Source of the DNA: Microbacterium paraoxydans
Lineage (GTDB): Bacteria > Actinomycetota > Actinomycetes > Actinomycetales > Microbacteriaceae
Direction: 5' to 3'
Assembly (NCBI RefSeq): GCF_900105335.1
Contig: NZ_LT629770.1
Coordinates: 3,162,001 to 3,226,000, forward strand
DNA length: 64,000 bases
A program made the translations under genes and the position numbers. Positions 56,655-64,000 of this stretch are shown here, piece after piece (position 1 is the first letter of the stretch; each line of letters starts with the position of its first letter). The notes below the pieces were generated by a model that saw only the letters and a list, made by a program, of their open reading frames with translations, was not told where the DNA came from and did no database searches.

Positions 56655-56777
56655 CTCTCGATTCTGCGGATCACCGAGGGAGCGCAGGTCGATTCGAGGG
56701 ATCGGTGGAGAAGTCGGCGTCCCGCCCGAGGTCGGGGAGAAGGAGTGATCGTGCTCCCCGGCTCGGCTGAGACGGAC

Positions 56778-58187
56778 TCAGACCGGACGCCCGCCTTCCG
56801 GATCGTCGCCGGCGTCGCCGTCGGGCGCCGCGTCGTCGCCTTCGGCGGGCGTCTGTCCTGAGAAGTCGTCGCCGTCCAGCAGGCGGGCAAGGGCCTCGTC
56901 GAACTCGTCGGCCTCCGGCTGCTCGCCGCGCTCAGCGGCCTGCAGGCGGGCGATCAGCGCTGTCGGGTCGTCGATGTCCTCTGCGGTGGGCATGAGGTCC
57001 GGGTAGTCCCACAGGGAGTCCCGGGCCGCGACACCGACCGCGTCGGTGACCGCACGCCACATGGCCGAGGCTTCACGGATGCGCCGTGGTCGGATCTTGA
57101 GCCCGACCAGCGCGCCCAGGGCATCCTCGGCGGGACCGCCGACCGCGCGCCGACGCCGCGCCGCCTCGGCGATCCTGCCGCCGTCCGGCAGCCGGGAGGT
57201 GGCGTCCGCGGTGACGACGTCGACCCACCCGTCGATCGTCGCGATCAGGTTCTCCAGCCGGGCGAGGGCTTCGCGCTGCGCCTCGGTCTGCGTGGGCAGC
57301 AGGGCACCGCCCTCGATCGCCGCGCGCAGCTCCTCGGGGTTCGAGGGGTCGAGGCGGCTCGCCACATCCTCCAGAGCGTCGACGTCGACCGTGACGCCCC
57401 GGGCGAAGTCGGTGATCTGCGCCATCACATGCAGGTGCAGCCACTTGGCGTGCCGGTACAGGCGGGCGTAGGCGAGCTCGCGCGTCGCCACGTAGAGGGC
57501 GATCTGATCCTCGGGGATCTCGAGCCCCTCCCCGAAAGCGGTGAGGTTCTGCGGGATCACGGCGGCCGTGCCCGCCGGCAGCACGGGGATGCCGACATCG
57601 CCGCCGGACACGACCTCGAGGGAGAGGTTGCCGAGCACCTGCCCGAACTGGGCGGCGAACACCGAGCCGCCGAGGCCTCGCATCAGGCGTCCCGCACCCT
57701 GCACCACGCCGCGCATCTCCTCCGGCACCTGGGTGTCGAGGGCAGCCGTCAGCGCGTCGGCGATGCTGGTGGACACGGGGTCCGCGATCTCCTTCCACAC
57801 CGGGAGCGTCTTCTCGACCCATTCGCCGCGGGTCATCGCCACCGGCGGGTCCGCGAGCTCGGAGATGGTGGTCGCCTCGCCCAGCCAGAGGCCGGCGAGA
57901 GCGAACGAGTCGGCGAGGGAGGACCGCGAGCCGTCTCCGATGCCCTGGCCCTCGCGGTTCGCGATGTGCAGGGCCTGCCGCAGGGAGTTCTCCCACGGGT
58001 CGCCGCCGAAGGCGCCCTGAAGCTGCGCCATGATCGTCTGCATCATCGCCGGGTCGAAGGTGAAGCCGTCCATTCCCTGGAACGCGTCGCGCAGCGCCTC
58101 GGGGTCGATGTCTCCGCCGCCCTGGTTCGAGAGCATCCGTCGCAGGAACTCCTGGAAGTCCTCCGGGTTCGGTTCGTTGTCTGCCAT
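56778..58187 (-). CDS. DUF2342/zincin-like metalloprotease-family protein
   Basis: 469 residues: acidic N-terminal region with FQEFLRRMLSNQ, the conserved helical core (about 85-430) containing GLWLGEATTI, TLPVWKEIADPV, and IALYVATRELAYARLYRHAKWLHLHV, and an acidic disordered tail (about 440-469). The family is usually annotated as zinc-dependent; the segment normally containing a His after the RE pair reads RELAYARL here, with Tyr in that place, so metal binding is uncertain. ATG at 58187. Divergent from the PDZ-protease gene, as in M. tuberculosis (Rv3195/Rv3194c, from memory). Confidence 0.82.
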   Translation of the reverse strand: MADNEPNPEDFQEFLRRMLSNQGGGDIDPEALRDAFQGMDGFTFDPAMMQTIMAQLQGAFGGDPWENSLRQALHIANREGQGIGDGSRSSLADSFALAGLWLGEATTISELADPPVAMTRGEWVEKTLPVWKEIADPVSTSIADALTAALDTQVPEEMRGVVQGAGRLMRGLGGSVFAAQFGQVLGNLSLEVVSGGDVGIPVLPAGTAAVIPQNLTAFGEGLEIPEDQIALYVATRELAYARLYRHAKWLHLHVMAQITDFARGVTVDVDALEDVASRLDPSNPEELRAAIEGGALLPTQTEAQREALARLENLIATIDGWVDVVTADATSRLPDGGRIAEAARRRRAVGGPAEDALGALVGLKIRPRRIREASAMWRAVTDAVGVAARDSLWDYPDLMPTAEDIDDPTALIARLQAAERGEQPEADEFDEALARLLDGDDFSGQTPAEGDDAAPDGDAGDDPEGGRPV

Positions 58188-58305
58188 GTCGCTCGCCCTC
58201 TCAGCACGTCTGAAGCCGTGGCATCTACGCTAGTCACAGGTTTCAGTGCGCGACCCCGAAGCGGGCAGATCGCTGTACGCCGCTCGCGAACGACGGAGGA
58301 TTGCT

Positions 58306-59397
58306 GTGGAACGACCGCGCGCAGGGAAGCTCGGACTCGGTGTCTGGGCACTGGTGGTCGCGCTCGCCGCGCTCGCCGTCCTCACCTTCCTGCCGTCGCC
58401 GTATGTGATCCAGCGTCCCGGCCCCGTGTACGACACCCTCGGCACGGCGAAGAACGCCGACGGCGAGCAGGTCCCGCTCATCAGCGTCGACGGGACCGAG
58501 ACGTACGAGACGGGCGGGACGCTCGACCTGACGACCGTCCAGGTTGTCGGCAACCGGGAACGGACGCCGAGCTGGTTCGAGCTCGCCCTCGCGTGGATGG
58601 ACGCGTCGCGGGCCGTCGTGCCGCTGGACGCGGTGTTCCCCGAAGGCGTGACCACCGAGCAGCGGGACGAGCGGAACGCGATGCTCATGGTCGACTCGCA
58701 GCACGAGGCCACGGCCGCCGCGCTGAACGAGCTCGGCTACGACACCGGAGCCGAGGTCGTGGTGGTGGACGCCGTCGAAGGGTCGCCAGCCGACGGCCTG
58801 CTGCAGGCGGATGACGTGATCACCGCGATCGACGGCACGCCCGTCACCTCGGCGACTGCGCTCCGCGAAGCCATCCAGGAGGCGGGCGGCGATCCGGTGG
58901 CACTCACGGTGCGCCGTGACGGCGACGAGCAGACGGTCGAGATCACGCCGGAGGAGCAGACCCAGGAAGGCACGACGTCGTGGCTCATCGGCATCACCCT
59001 GCGCACCGACTACGACTTCGAGGTCGACGTCACGATCCAGCTCGACAACGTCGGCGGCCCCAGCGCGGGGATGATGTTCGCCCTCGGGATCATCGACACC
59101 CTGACACCGGGCGAGCTGAACGGCGGCAAGGAGGTCGCGGGCACCGGGACGATCGATGCCGAGGGGACCGTCGGCCCGATCGGCGGCATCCGCCAGAAGC
59201 TCTACGGCGCCCGCGACGCCGGCGCGGACTACTTCCTCGCCCCGGAGGCGAACTGCGACGAGGTCGTGGGGCACGTGCCGGACGGCCTGCAGGTCATCCG
59301 CACTGCGACCCTCGACGAATCGCTCGCGGCGCTGGAGGTCATCGCCGAGGACGGCGATGTCGACGCCCTGCCGACCTGCGACGTCCCGGCCACCTGA
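58306..59397 (+). CDS. PDZ-domain, Lon-type (S16) membrane protease, YlbL family
   Basis: 363-residue membrane-bound serine protease. One N-terminal helix (about 10-30), an intermediate region, a PDZ domain (about 150-215, GSPADGLLQADDVITAIDG) and a Lon proteolytic domain with the Ser-Lys dyad Ser253 (GGPSAGMMFALG) and Lys298 (GGIRQKLYGA), 45 residues apart as in Lon. GTG at 58306 is preferred because GGAGGA precedes it by 5 nt; an in-frame GTG at 58246 lacks a site. TACGCT at 58226-58231 is a possible -10. Confidence 0.92.
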   Translation: MERPRAGKLGLGVWALVVALAALAVLTFLPSPYVIQRPGPVYDTLGTAKNADGEQVPLISVDGTETYETGGTLDLTTVQVVGNRERTPSWFELALAWMDASRAVVPLDAVFPEGVTTEQRDERNAMLMVDSQHEATAAALNELGYDTGAEVVVVDAVEGSPADGLLQADDVITAIDGTPVTSATALREAIQEAGGDPVALTVRRDGDEQTVEITPEEQTQEGTTSWLIGITLRTDYDFEVDVTIQLDNVGGPSAGMMFALGIIDTLTPGELNGGKEVAGTGTIDAEGTVGPIGGIRQKLYGARDAGADYFLAPEANCDEVVGHVPDGLQVIRTATLDESLAALEVIAEDGDVDALPTCDVPAT

Positions 59398-59459
59398 GCC
59401 GGCGCGGGTCGTGACCCCGCCGTGACCGGTGTGACAGCCCGCCCACAGCGAGCGGTGCC

Positions 59460-59465
59460 TAGGAT
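59460..59465 (+). promoter_or_regulatory. Leaderless -10 element for the UPF0182 gene
   Basis: TAGGAT ends 6 nt before the GTG at 59472. Confidence 0.55.
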
Positions 59466-59471
59466 GGAGGG

Positions 59472-62378
59472 GTGACCTCGACCCCAGCCCAGCCCCCGGC
59501 CACGCCTCGAACCTCCCGACGCATCCTCGGAATCTCCCTGGTGATCATCGCCGCGCTCATCGCGGCGTTCTTCGTCTTCGCGTCGCTCTACACCGAATTC
59601 CTCTGGTTCGACCAGGTCGGGTTCACCGGCGTGCTCACCACGCAGTGGATCGCGACGGCGGTGATGTTCGTCATCGGCTTCCTCGGCATGGCGGTTCCGC
59701 TGTTCGTCGTCATCCAGCTCGCCTACCGGCTGCGTCCCGTCTACGTCCGGCTGAGCTCGCAGCTCGACCGCTACCAGGAGGTCATCGAGCCGCTGCGCCG
59801 CCTCGCGATGTGGGGCATGCCCATCTTCTTCGGCCTCTTCGCGGGGTTCGCGGCGGCCGGCAACTGGAAGACCGTGTGGCTCTGGGCCAACGGCGTCGCG
59901 ACCGGTGAGGTCGACCCGCAGTTCAAGGTCGACACCGGGTTCTACATGTTCGCGATGCCGTTCTACTCGATCCTCCTCGCGTTCGTCTCGGCGGTCCTGC
60001 TGCTGAGCCTTCTCGTCACTGCGCTGGTGTCCTACCTCTACGGCTCCGTGCGCATCGGCCAGGGCGAGCTGCGCATCTCGAAGCCGGCCCGCATCCAGCT
60101 CGCGGTCATCGCGGGCCTGTACCTGCTCGTGCAGGCGGCGAGCCTGTGGCTGGACCGCTACAAGACCCTCGTCGAGCCGGACGACCGGATCACCGGTGCC
60201 GCCTACACGGGCGCCAACGCGACCATCCCCGGCCTCGGCATCCTCGCGATCATCGCCGCCGTCGTGGCCATCCTCTTCTTCGTCACGGCCGTCATCGGCC
60301 GCTGGCGCTTCCCGCTCGCGGCGACCGCGCTGCTGATCGTGGCCTCGCTCGTCATCGGCATCGGCTACCCCTGGGTGGTCACCACCTTCCAGGTGAAGCC
60401 GAACCAGAACGCCTATCAGGCCGAGTACTACCAGCGGAACATCGACGGCACGAAGGAGGCCTACGGCGTCGCCGACCTGGAGACCACGGCTTTCGAGGCC
60501 GAGACCGACGCCGAGGCGGGGCAGCTCCGCGCCGACGCCGAGACCACCGCATCGATCCGCATCATGGACCCGAAGGTCATCCCGCCGACGGTCCGCCAGC
60601 TCGAGCAGTATCGCGGCTACTACCAGTTCCAGACCAACATGGACGTCGACCGCTACGAGATCGACGGGGTGAAGCAGGACACGGTCGTCTCCGTCCGCGA
60701 CCTCGACATGTCGGGTCTCGGCGACGGCGACAACTGGAACAACCGGGTCGCGGTCTACACGCACGGCTACGGCCTCGTCGCCGCGGCGGGCAACCAGCGC
60801 ACGACCGACGGCGAGCCCGTCTTCCTCGAGCGCGGCATCCCCACCTCGGGCTTCCTGTCCGAGCAGGGTGACTTCGAGCCGCGGGTCTACTTCGGCGAGA
60901 ACTCCCCGGAGTACTCCATCGTCGGCGCCCCGGAGGGGGCCGACCCGGTCGAGATCGACTACCCGCGGGGCAAGGACGGCTCGAGCGAGACGAAGACGAC
61001 GTTCTCCGGGAACGGCGGGCCGAAGATCGGCGACAGCTTCACCAAGCTGCTCTACGCGCTCAAGTTCCAGTCGGAGCAGATCCTGTTCTCGAACCTCGTC
61101 AACGAGGACTCGCAGATCCTCTACGACCGCGACCCGACGACGCGCGTGCAGAAGGTCGCGCCGTACCTCGAGCTCGACAGCGACCCGTATCCGAGCGTCG
61201 TGGACGGCCGCATCGTCTGGATCGTGGACGGCTACACGACGAGCTCGACCTACCCGTACTCGACGAGCGTGAGCCTGTCCGACGCGATCGCCGACTCGAA
61301 CGTGCCGACGCCGTCGCTCGCGATCGACGACATCAACTACATCCGCAACTCGGTCAAGGCCACGGTCGACGCCTACGACGGCTCGGTCACGCTGTACGCC
61401 TGGGACGAGGAGGACCCGGTCCTGAAGACCTGGCAGAAGGTCTACCCGTCCACCCTCAAGCCGATCAGCGAGATGTCCGGCGAGCTCATGAGCCACGTCC
61501 GGTACCCGACCGATCTGTTCAAGGTGCAGCGCGACATCCTCGGCATCTACCACGTCGACAAGGCCGGCTCGTTCGCCCAGCAGGACAACCGCTGGCAGAC
61601 GCCGAACGACCCGCGCAGCGACGCGATGCTGCAGCCGCCGTACTACCTGACCATGCAGATGCCGGGTCAGGACGAACCGCGGTTCTCGATGTTCTCCACG
61701 TTCATCCCCGCCTCCCAGGGCGCGGGCGGCAGTCGTGACGTGCTGATGGGCTACCTCGCCGTCGACTCGGATGCCGGCGCCGAGAAGGGCGTGAAGGCCG
61801 AGGGGTACGGGCAGTTGCGCATGCTCGAGATCGACACCGACACCACGGTGCCCGGCCCCGGTCAGGTGCAGAACACCTACAACTCCGACACGGCCGTGGT
61901 CCCGCAGCTCAACCTGCTCCAGCAGGGGGAGTCCGAGGTCATCTACGGCAACCTGCTGACCCTGCCCGTCGGTGGCGGTCTGCTCTACGTCCAGCCGGTG
62001 TACGTGCAGTCGTCCGAGGGGACGCAGCTGCCGCGTCTGCAGAAGGTGCTCGTCGCCTTCGGTGACCGGGTGGCCTTCGAGAACACGCTCACGGAGGCGC
62101 TGGACACGCTGTTCGGCGGCGACTCCGGCGCGACCGGTGGTGACGACGAGGTCGAACCCACCGATCCGGGCACGACCGATCCCGACACCGGGGAGACGCC
62201 AACCACGCCGACGCCGACGGATGAGCAGGCCGATGCTCTGGCGAAGGCGCAGCAGGCGCTGCTCGACCGCCAGGCGGCTCTCGCCGAGGGCGACCTGGAG
62301 AAGTTCGGCGAGGCGGACAAGCGCCTCACCGCGGCCGTCGAGAAGCTCCTGGAGCTGGAGGCCGCCGCGGGAGAGTGA
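59472..62378 (+). CDS. UPF0182 large membrane protein
   Basis: 968 residues. Seven helices fill the first 320 residues (first one about 18-40, with YTEFLWFDQVG just after it), followed by a large external domain (about 330-880) with ALKFQSEQILFSNLV, YDRDPTTRVQKVAPYL and FVQQD-like YHVDKAGSFAQQDNRW. A Thr/Pro/Asp linker (GTTDPDTGETPTTPTPT) leads to a C-terminal coiled coil (about 915-965). Function unknown; the gene is adjacent to the PDZ-Lon protease across actinobacteria, so the two may work together in the envelope. GTG start, likely leaderless. Confidence 0.93.
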   Translation: MTSTPAQPPATPRTSRRILGISLVIIAALIAAFFVFASLYTEFLWFDQVGFTGVLTTQWIATAVMFVIGFLGMAVPLFVVIQLAYRLRPVYVRLSSQLDRYQEVIEPLRRLAMWGMPIFFGLFAGFAAAGNWKTVWLWANGVATGEVDPQFKVDTGFYMFAMPFYSILLAFVSAVLLLSLLVTALVSYLYGSVRIGQGELRISKPARIQLAVIAGLYLLVQAASLWLDRYKTLVEPDDRITGAAYTGANATIPGLGILAIIAAVVAILFFVTAVIGRWRFPLAATALLIVASLVIGIGYPWVVTTFQVKPNQNAYQAEYYQRNIDGTKEAYGVADLETTAFEAETDAEAGQLRADAETTASIRIMDPKVIPPTVRQLEQYRGYYQFQTNMDVDRYEIDGVKQDTVVSVRDLDMSGLGDGDNWNNRVAVYTHGYGLVAAAGNQRTTDGEPVFLERGIPTSGFLSEQGDFEPRVYFGENSPEYSIVGAPEGADPVEIDYPRGKDGSSETKTTFSGNGGPKIGDSFTKLLYALKFQSEQILFSNLVNEDSQILYDRDPTTRVQKVAPYLELDSDPYPSVVDGRIVWIVDGYTTSSTYPYSTSVSLSDAIADSNVPTPSLAIDDINYIRNSVKATVDAYDGSVTLYAWDEEDPVLKTWQKVYPSTLKPISEMSGELMSHVRYPTDLFKVQRDILGIYHVDKAGSFAQQDNRWQTPNDPRSDAMLQPPYYLTMQMPGQDEPRFSMFSTFIPASQGAGGSRDVLMGYLAVDSDAGAEKGVKAEGYGQLRMLEIDTDTTVPGPGQVQNTYNSDTAVVPQLNLLQQGESEVIYGNLLTLPVGGGLLYVQPVYVQSSEGTQLPRLQKVLVAFGDRVAFENTLTEALDTLFGGDSGATGGDDEVEPTDPGTTDPDTGETPTTPTPTDEQADALAKAQQALLDRQAALAEGDLEKFGEADKRLTAAVEKLLELEAAAGE

Positions 62379-62392
62379 TCCTCCCACGCACA

Positions 62393-62423
62393 CGAAAGGG
62401 CACCCCCACGGGGTGCCCTTTCG
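62393..62423. terminator. Intrinsic terminator after UPF0182
   Basis: CGAAAGGGCACCCC (62393-62406) pairs perfectly with GGGGTGCCCTTTCG (62410-62423): a 14-bp stem with a 3-nt loop, 14 nt after the stop. Confidence 0.9.
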
Positions 62424-62449
62424 CATTCCCGGAAGCCGGTCCGCCGCAT

Positions 62450-62614
62450 CAGGCACTCGCGCCGCTTCAGGCGACACCCTGCACGTGAGCCTGATTCCGC
62501 GCGAGTGCCTGCGTCCGCGTGCGGCGCGCCAGGACAGGCGGTCTCGCGCTAGCGGGCGGGCGCGCGAGGTCAGGCGACCTCTGGGCAGGAAGCCTGATCT
62601 GGCGCGAGTGCCTG
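62450..62614. repeat. Tandem structured repeat with nested hairpins
   Basis: Two copies of one element. Copy 1 (62450-62511): left arm CAGGCACTCGCGC, then TCAGGCGAC, 12 variable nt, AGCCTGAT, 3 variable nt, right arm GCGCGAGTGCCTG. Copy 2 (62535-62614): left arm CAGGCGGTCTCGCGC (2-nt insertion), then the same TCAGGCGAC, 12 nt, AGCCTGAT, 3 nt and GCGCGAGTGCCTG. Arms pair over 13 bp in copy 1, and TCAGGC/GCCTGA form an inner stem in both. The left arm of copy 1 also pairs over 15 bp with the right arm of copy 2. The rest of the gap (62379-62698) has no gene. Confidence 0.85.
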
Positions 62615-62698
62615 AGTAAGCGGAGGGTTTTGTCCGGGACGGACCGTCGCGCGCGGAGGGGATGGCATGGGAGGGTGGAGGGAAACAGGGAGGGTGTC

Positions 62699-63541
62699 GT
62701 GGCTGAGCGCATCGTTGTGGGAGTGGTGGACACGTCGGCGGGACGACGGGCACTGGAGTGGGCGGCGCACCGCGCGCGGTCGCGGAAGGCCTCTCTGCTC
62801 CTCGCGAGCGTCGTCGGGGGAGCGGTCGGCGCCGTCGGGGAGGGCCCTGTGGTGGACGCCGCGATCGCGGCGGCGCGGAGTCTGCTGGAGGAGCACGCGG
62901 AGACGCTGAAGGATCAGGGCCTGGACGTCGACCTCGTCGTGCTCCGCGGCGACCCTGTCCGTCAGCTCGTGTCGACCACCGCGGGCGCGAACCTCCTCGT
63001 GATCGGAAGCGACTTCCGTCCGGATGACGCGGACAGCCCTCGGCGCGGCGCCCATGGGCTGCGCATCGTCGCCGACTCCTCCTGCCCCGTCGTGGTGATC
63101 CCCGACATCGAGACGAGCGACCGTCGCGGTGTCGTCGTCGGGGTGGACGGGTCCCCGATCTCGGAGGCTGCCGTCGCTTTCGCCGCTGCCGAGGCCGACC
63201 GTCTCGGCGAGCCCCTCGTCGCGGTGACGGTATGGACTCCCGTCCCCCTCCCGCGCGGAGCGAGGTCGTATCCCGAGCAGTACCTCTCCTCCATGCAGGA
63301 GCTGTCCGAGGAGACCCTCGCCGTCGCTCTCGGCGGATTGCGCTCGACCTATCCGGATCTCGAGATCGAGCCCCGGGTCGAACGCGGATACCCGTCCGAG
63401 GTCATCAACCGCGCCGCCGCCACCGCGAGCCTCGCCGTCGTCGGCTCGCACGGACGGGGGGCGGTCGCCCGCTTCCTGCTGGGCTCCATCAGCCACGAGG
63501 TGCTCGCGGCGCTCGTGGCGCCCACCGCCGTCGTGCGCTGA
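62699..63541 (+). CDS. Tandem universal stress protein
   Basis: 280 residues with two UspA domains (about 1-135 and 142-280). Domain 2 keeps the ATP-binding pattern G-2X-G-9X-G-S in GSHGRGAVARFLLGS, and VVGVDGSPISEAAV opens it. Domain 1 is degenerate at that site (GSDFRPDDADSPRRGAHG) and probably does not bind ATP the same way. Expected role: stress or dormancy response. GTG at 62699 follows AGGGAGG; it lies 85 nt after the tandem repeat, which may influence it. Confidence 0.9.
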   Translation: MAERIVVGVVDTSAGRRALEWAAHRARSRKASLLLASVVGGAVGAVGEGPVVDAAIAAARSLLEEHAETLKDQGLDVDLVVLRGDPVRQLVSTTAGANLLVIGSDFRPDDADSPRRGAHGLRIVADSSCPVVVIPDIETSDRRGVVVGVDGSPISEAAVAFAAAEADRLGEPLVAVTVWTPVPLPRGARSYPEQYLSSMQELSEETLAVALGGLRSTYPDLEIEPRVERGYPSEVINRAAATASLAVVGSHGRGAVARFLLGSISHEVLAALVAPTAVVR

Positions 63542-63556
63542 CCGGGGGCCGCAGGC

Positions 63557-64000
63557 CTAGAGCGGGCTGGTCAGCACCTCGTGGAGCACGCGTCGGCTGT
63601 CGTCGCCGCCCGGCCCTGACCCGTCGGAGAGAGTCACCAGGGCCTTCCAGAGTGCCCAGCCGCGAGCCCGTCGCCAGGTCGCGGCGTCCAGGTCGACGGC
63701 GTCGCGGAACGCGTCGCGCGCGTCCCCGTCGAAGTACGTCCATGCCATGACGAGGTCGCAGGCGGGATCGCCGACGCCGCAGGTGCCGAAGTCGATCATC
63801 GCCGACAAGCGGCCGTCGCTGACGAGCAGGTTGCCCACGGCGACGTCGCCGTGGAACCAGACCGGCGAGGACTCCCACGCGCTGCTCGTCGCATCGAGCC
63901 AGACGCTCCGGCAGAGTCCCGCGTCCACGGTGCCGTCCAGCCGCTGGAGCGCGGCGTGGACCTCATCGCTGTAGACGCTCGGATGCGAACCGCGGAAGAA
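63557..64000 (-). CDS. APH-family phosphotransferase, cut by the window end
   Basis: The C-terminal 147 codons of an aminoglycoside/macrolide phosphotransferase-family protein; the N-terminus lies beyond 64000. The frame is open to the end (RGSHPSVYSDEVHAALQRLDG). The catalytic loop is intact: FHGDVAVGNLL, with the metal-binding Asp in AMIDFGTCGVGDPACDLVMAW. This contrasts with the degenerate homologue at 51938. Convergent with the universal stress gene, 15 nt apart. Substrate unknown; many such proteins are not resistance enzymes. Confidence 0.88.
   Translation of the reverse strand, partial: FFRGSHPSVYSDEVHAALQRLDGTVDAGLCRSVWLDATSSAWESSPVWFHGDVAVGNLLVSDGRLSAMIDFGTCGVGDPACDLVMAWTYFDGDARDAFRDAVDLDAATWRRARGWALWKALVTLSDGSGPGGDDSRRVLHEVLTSPL

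Noticed and set aside
58246..58305. Upstream GTG start for the PDZ-Lon protease
   Set aside because: No ribosome binding site, and the only nearby -10 candidate is too far for a leaderless start there; GTG 58306 has GGAGGA at 5 nt.
59229..62753. A 1174-codon open frame antisense to UPF0182 and the PDZ protease gene
   Set aside because: Low-complexity Val/Arg/Asp/Gly content and overlap with two well-supported genes mark it as a shadow.
63538..63574. CTGACC/GGTCAG inverted repeat between the last two convergent genes
   Set aside because: Only 6 bp with a 25-nt loop; too weak to call a terminator.

Overview
The window is chromosomal DNA of a very GC-rich actinobacterium. Protein content, codon use, GTG starts and gene order point to Microbacteriaceae, most likely Microbacterium or a close relative. 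It is almost wholly coding. I see no rRNA, tRNA, CRISPR array, insertion sequence or prophage. Most genes are core metabolism, envelope or DNA repair, so this looks like stable chromosome rather than an accessory island.

Layout. (1) 1-3692: last four genes of a peptide-type ABC importer operon; its binding protein lies outside the window. (2) 3711-8377: a tandem glycine riboswitch followed by gcvT-gcvH-gcvP. (3) 8593-14430: a second peptide ABC importer (binding lipoprotein, two permeases, a fused double ATPase) plus a PH-domain membrane protein, with a 14-bp hairpin between the binding-protein and permease genes. (4) 14438-22807: CPBP protease homologue, typA, a secreted lysozyme-fold protein, glutaminase with an MFS transporter, and an XRE-cupin regulator divergent from azlCD. 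(5) 22848-29969: fdxA-dapC, gltA, a DEAD-box helicase, and divergent dapD/dapE, giving three steps of the succinylase lysine/peptidoglycan pathway. (6) 29951-37508: a PIG-V-like membrane protein, DUF3117, O-methyltransferase, tatB, YcxB-like protein, mrp, DUF1003, an MgtE-N/CBS protein, a GSP17M-like protein and an alpha/beta hydrolase. (7) 37769-45153: aminopeptidase P, an EEP-family phosphatase, a PHP phosphoesterase, DUF817, a second DEAD-box helicase, a ferritin-like protein and DUF3107. (8) 45304-62378: a DNA-repair and housekeeping block of adnA, adnB, an APH-fold protein lacking catalytic residues, nudC, a short uvrD2, an orphan TOMM/ThiF-like protein, a DUF2342 protein, a PDZ-Lon protease and UPF0182. 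(9) 62379-64000: a tandem structured repeat, a universal stress protein and an APH gene cut by the window end.

Two patterns run through the window. Many genes overlap by ATGA or GTGA, implying translational coupling. Many transcription units begin with a TANNNT hexamer only 6-7 nt before the start codon, the arrangement expected for leaderless mRNAs. The points most worth a second look are the tandem repeat at 62450-62614, the APH-fold pseudokinase beside adnAB, the orphan TOMM-like gene overlapping uvrD2 antisense, the riboswitch expression platform, and a 22-bp-period direct repeat upstream of the DUF817 gene.
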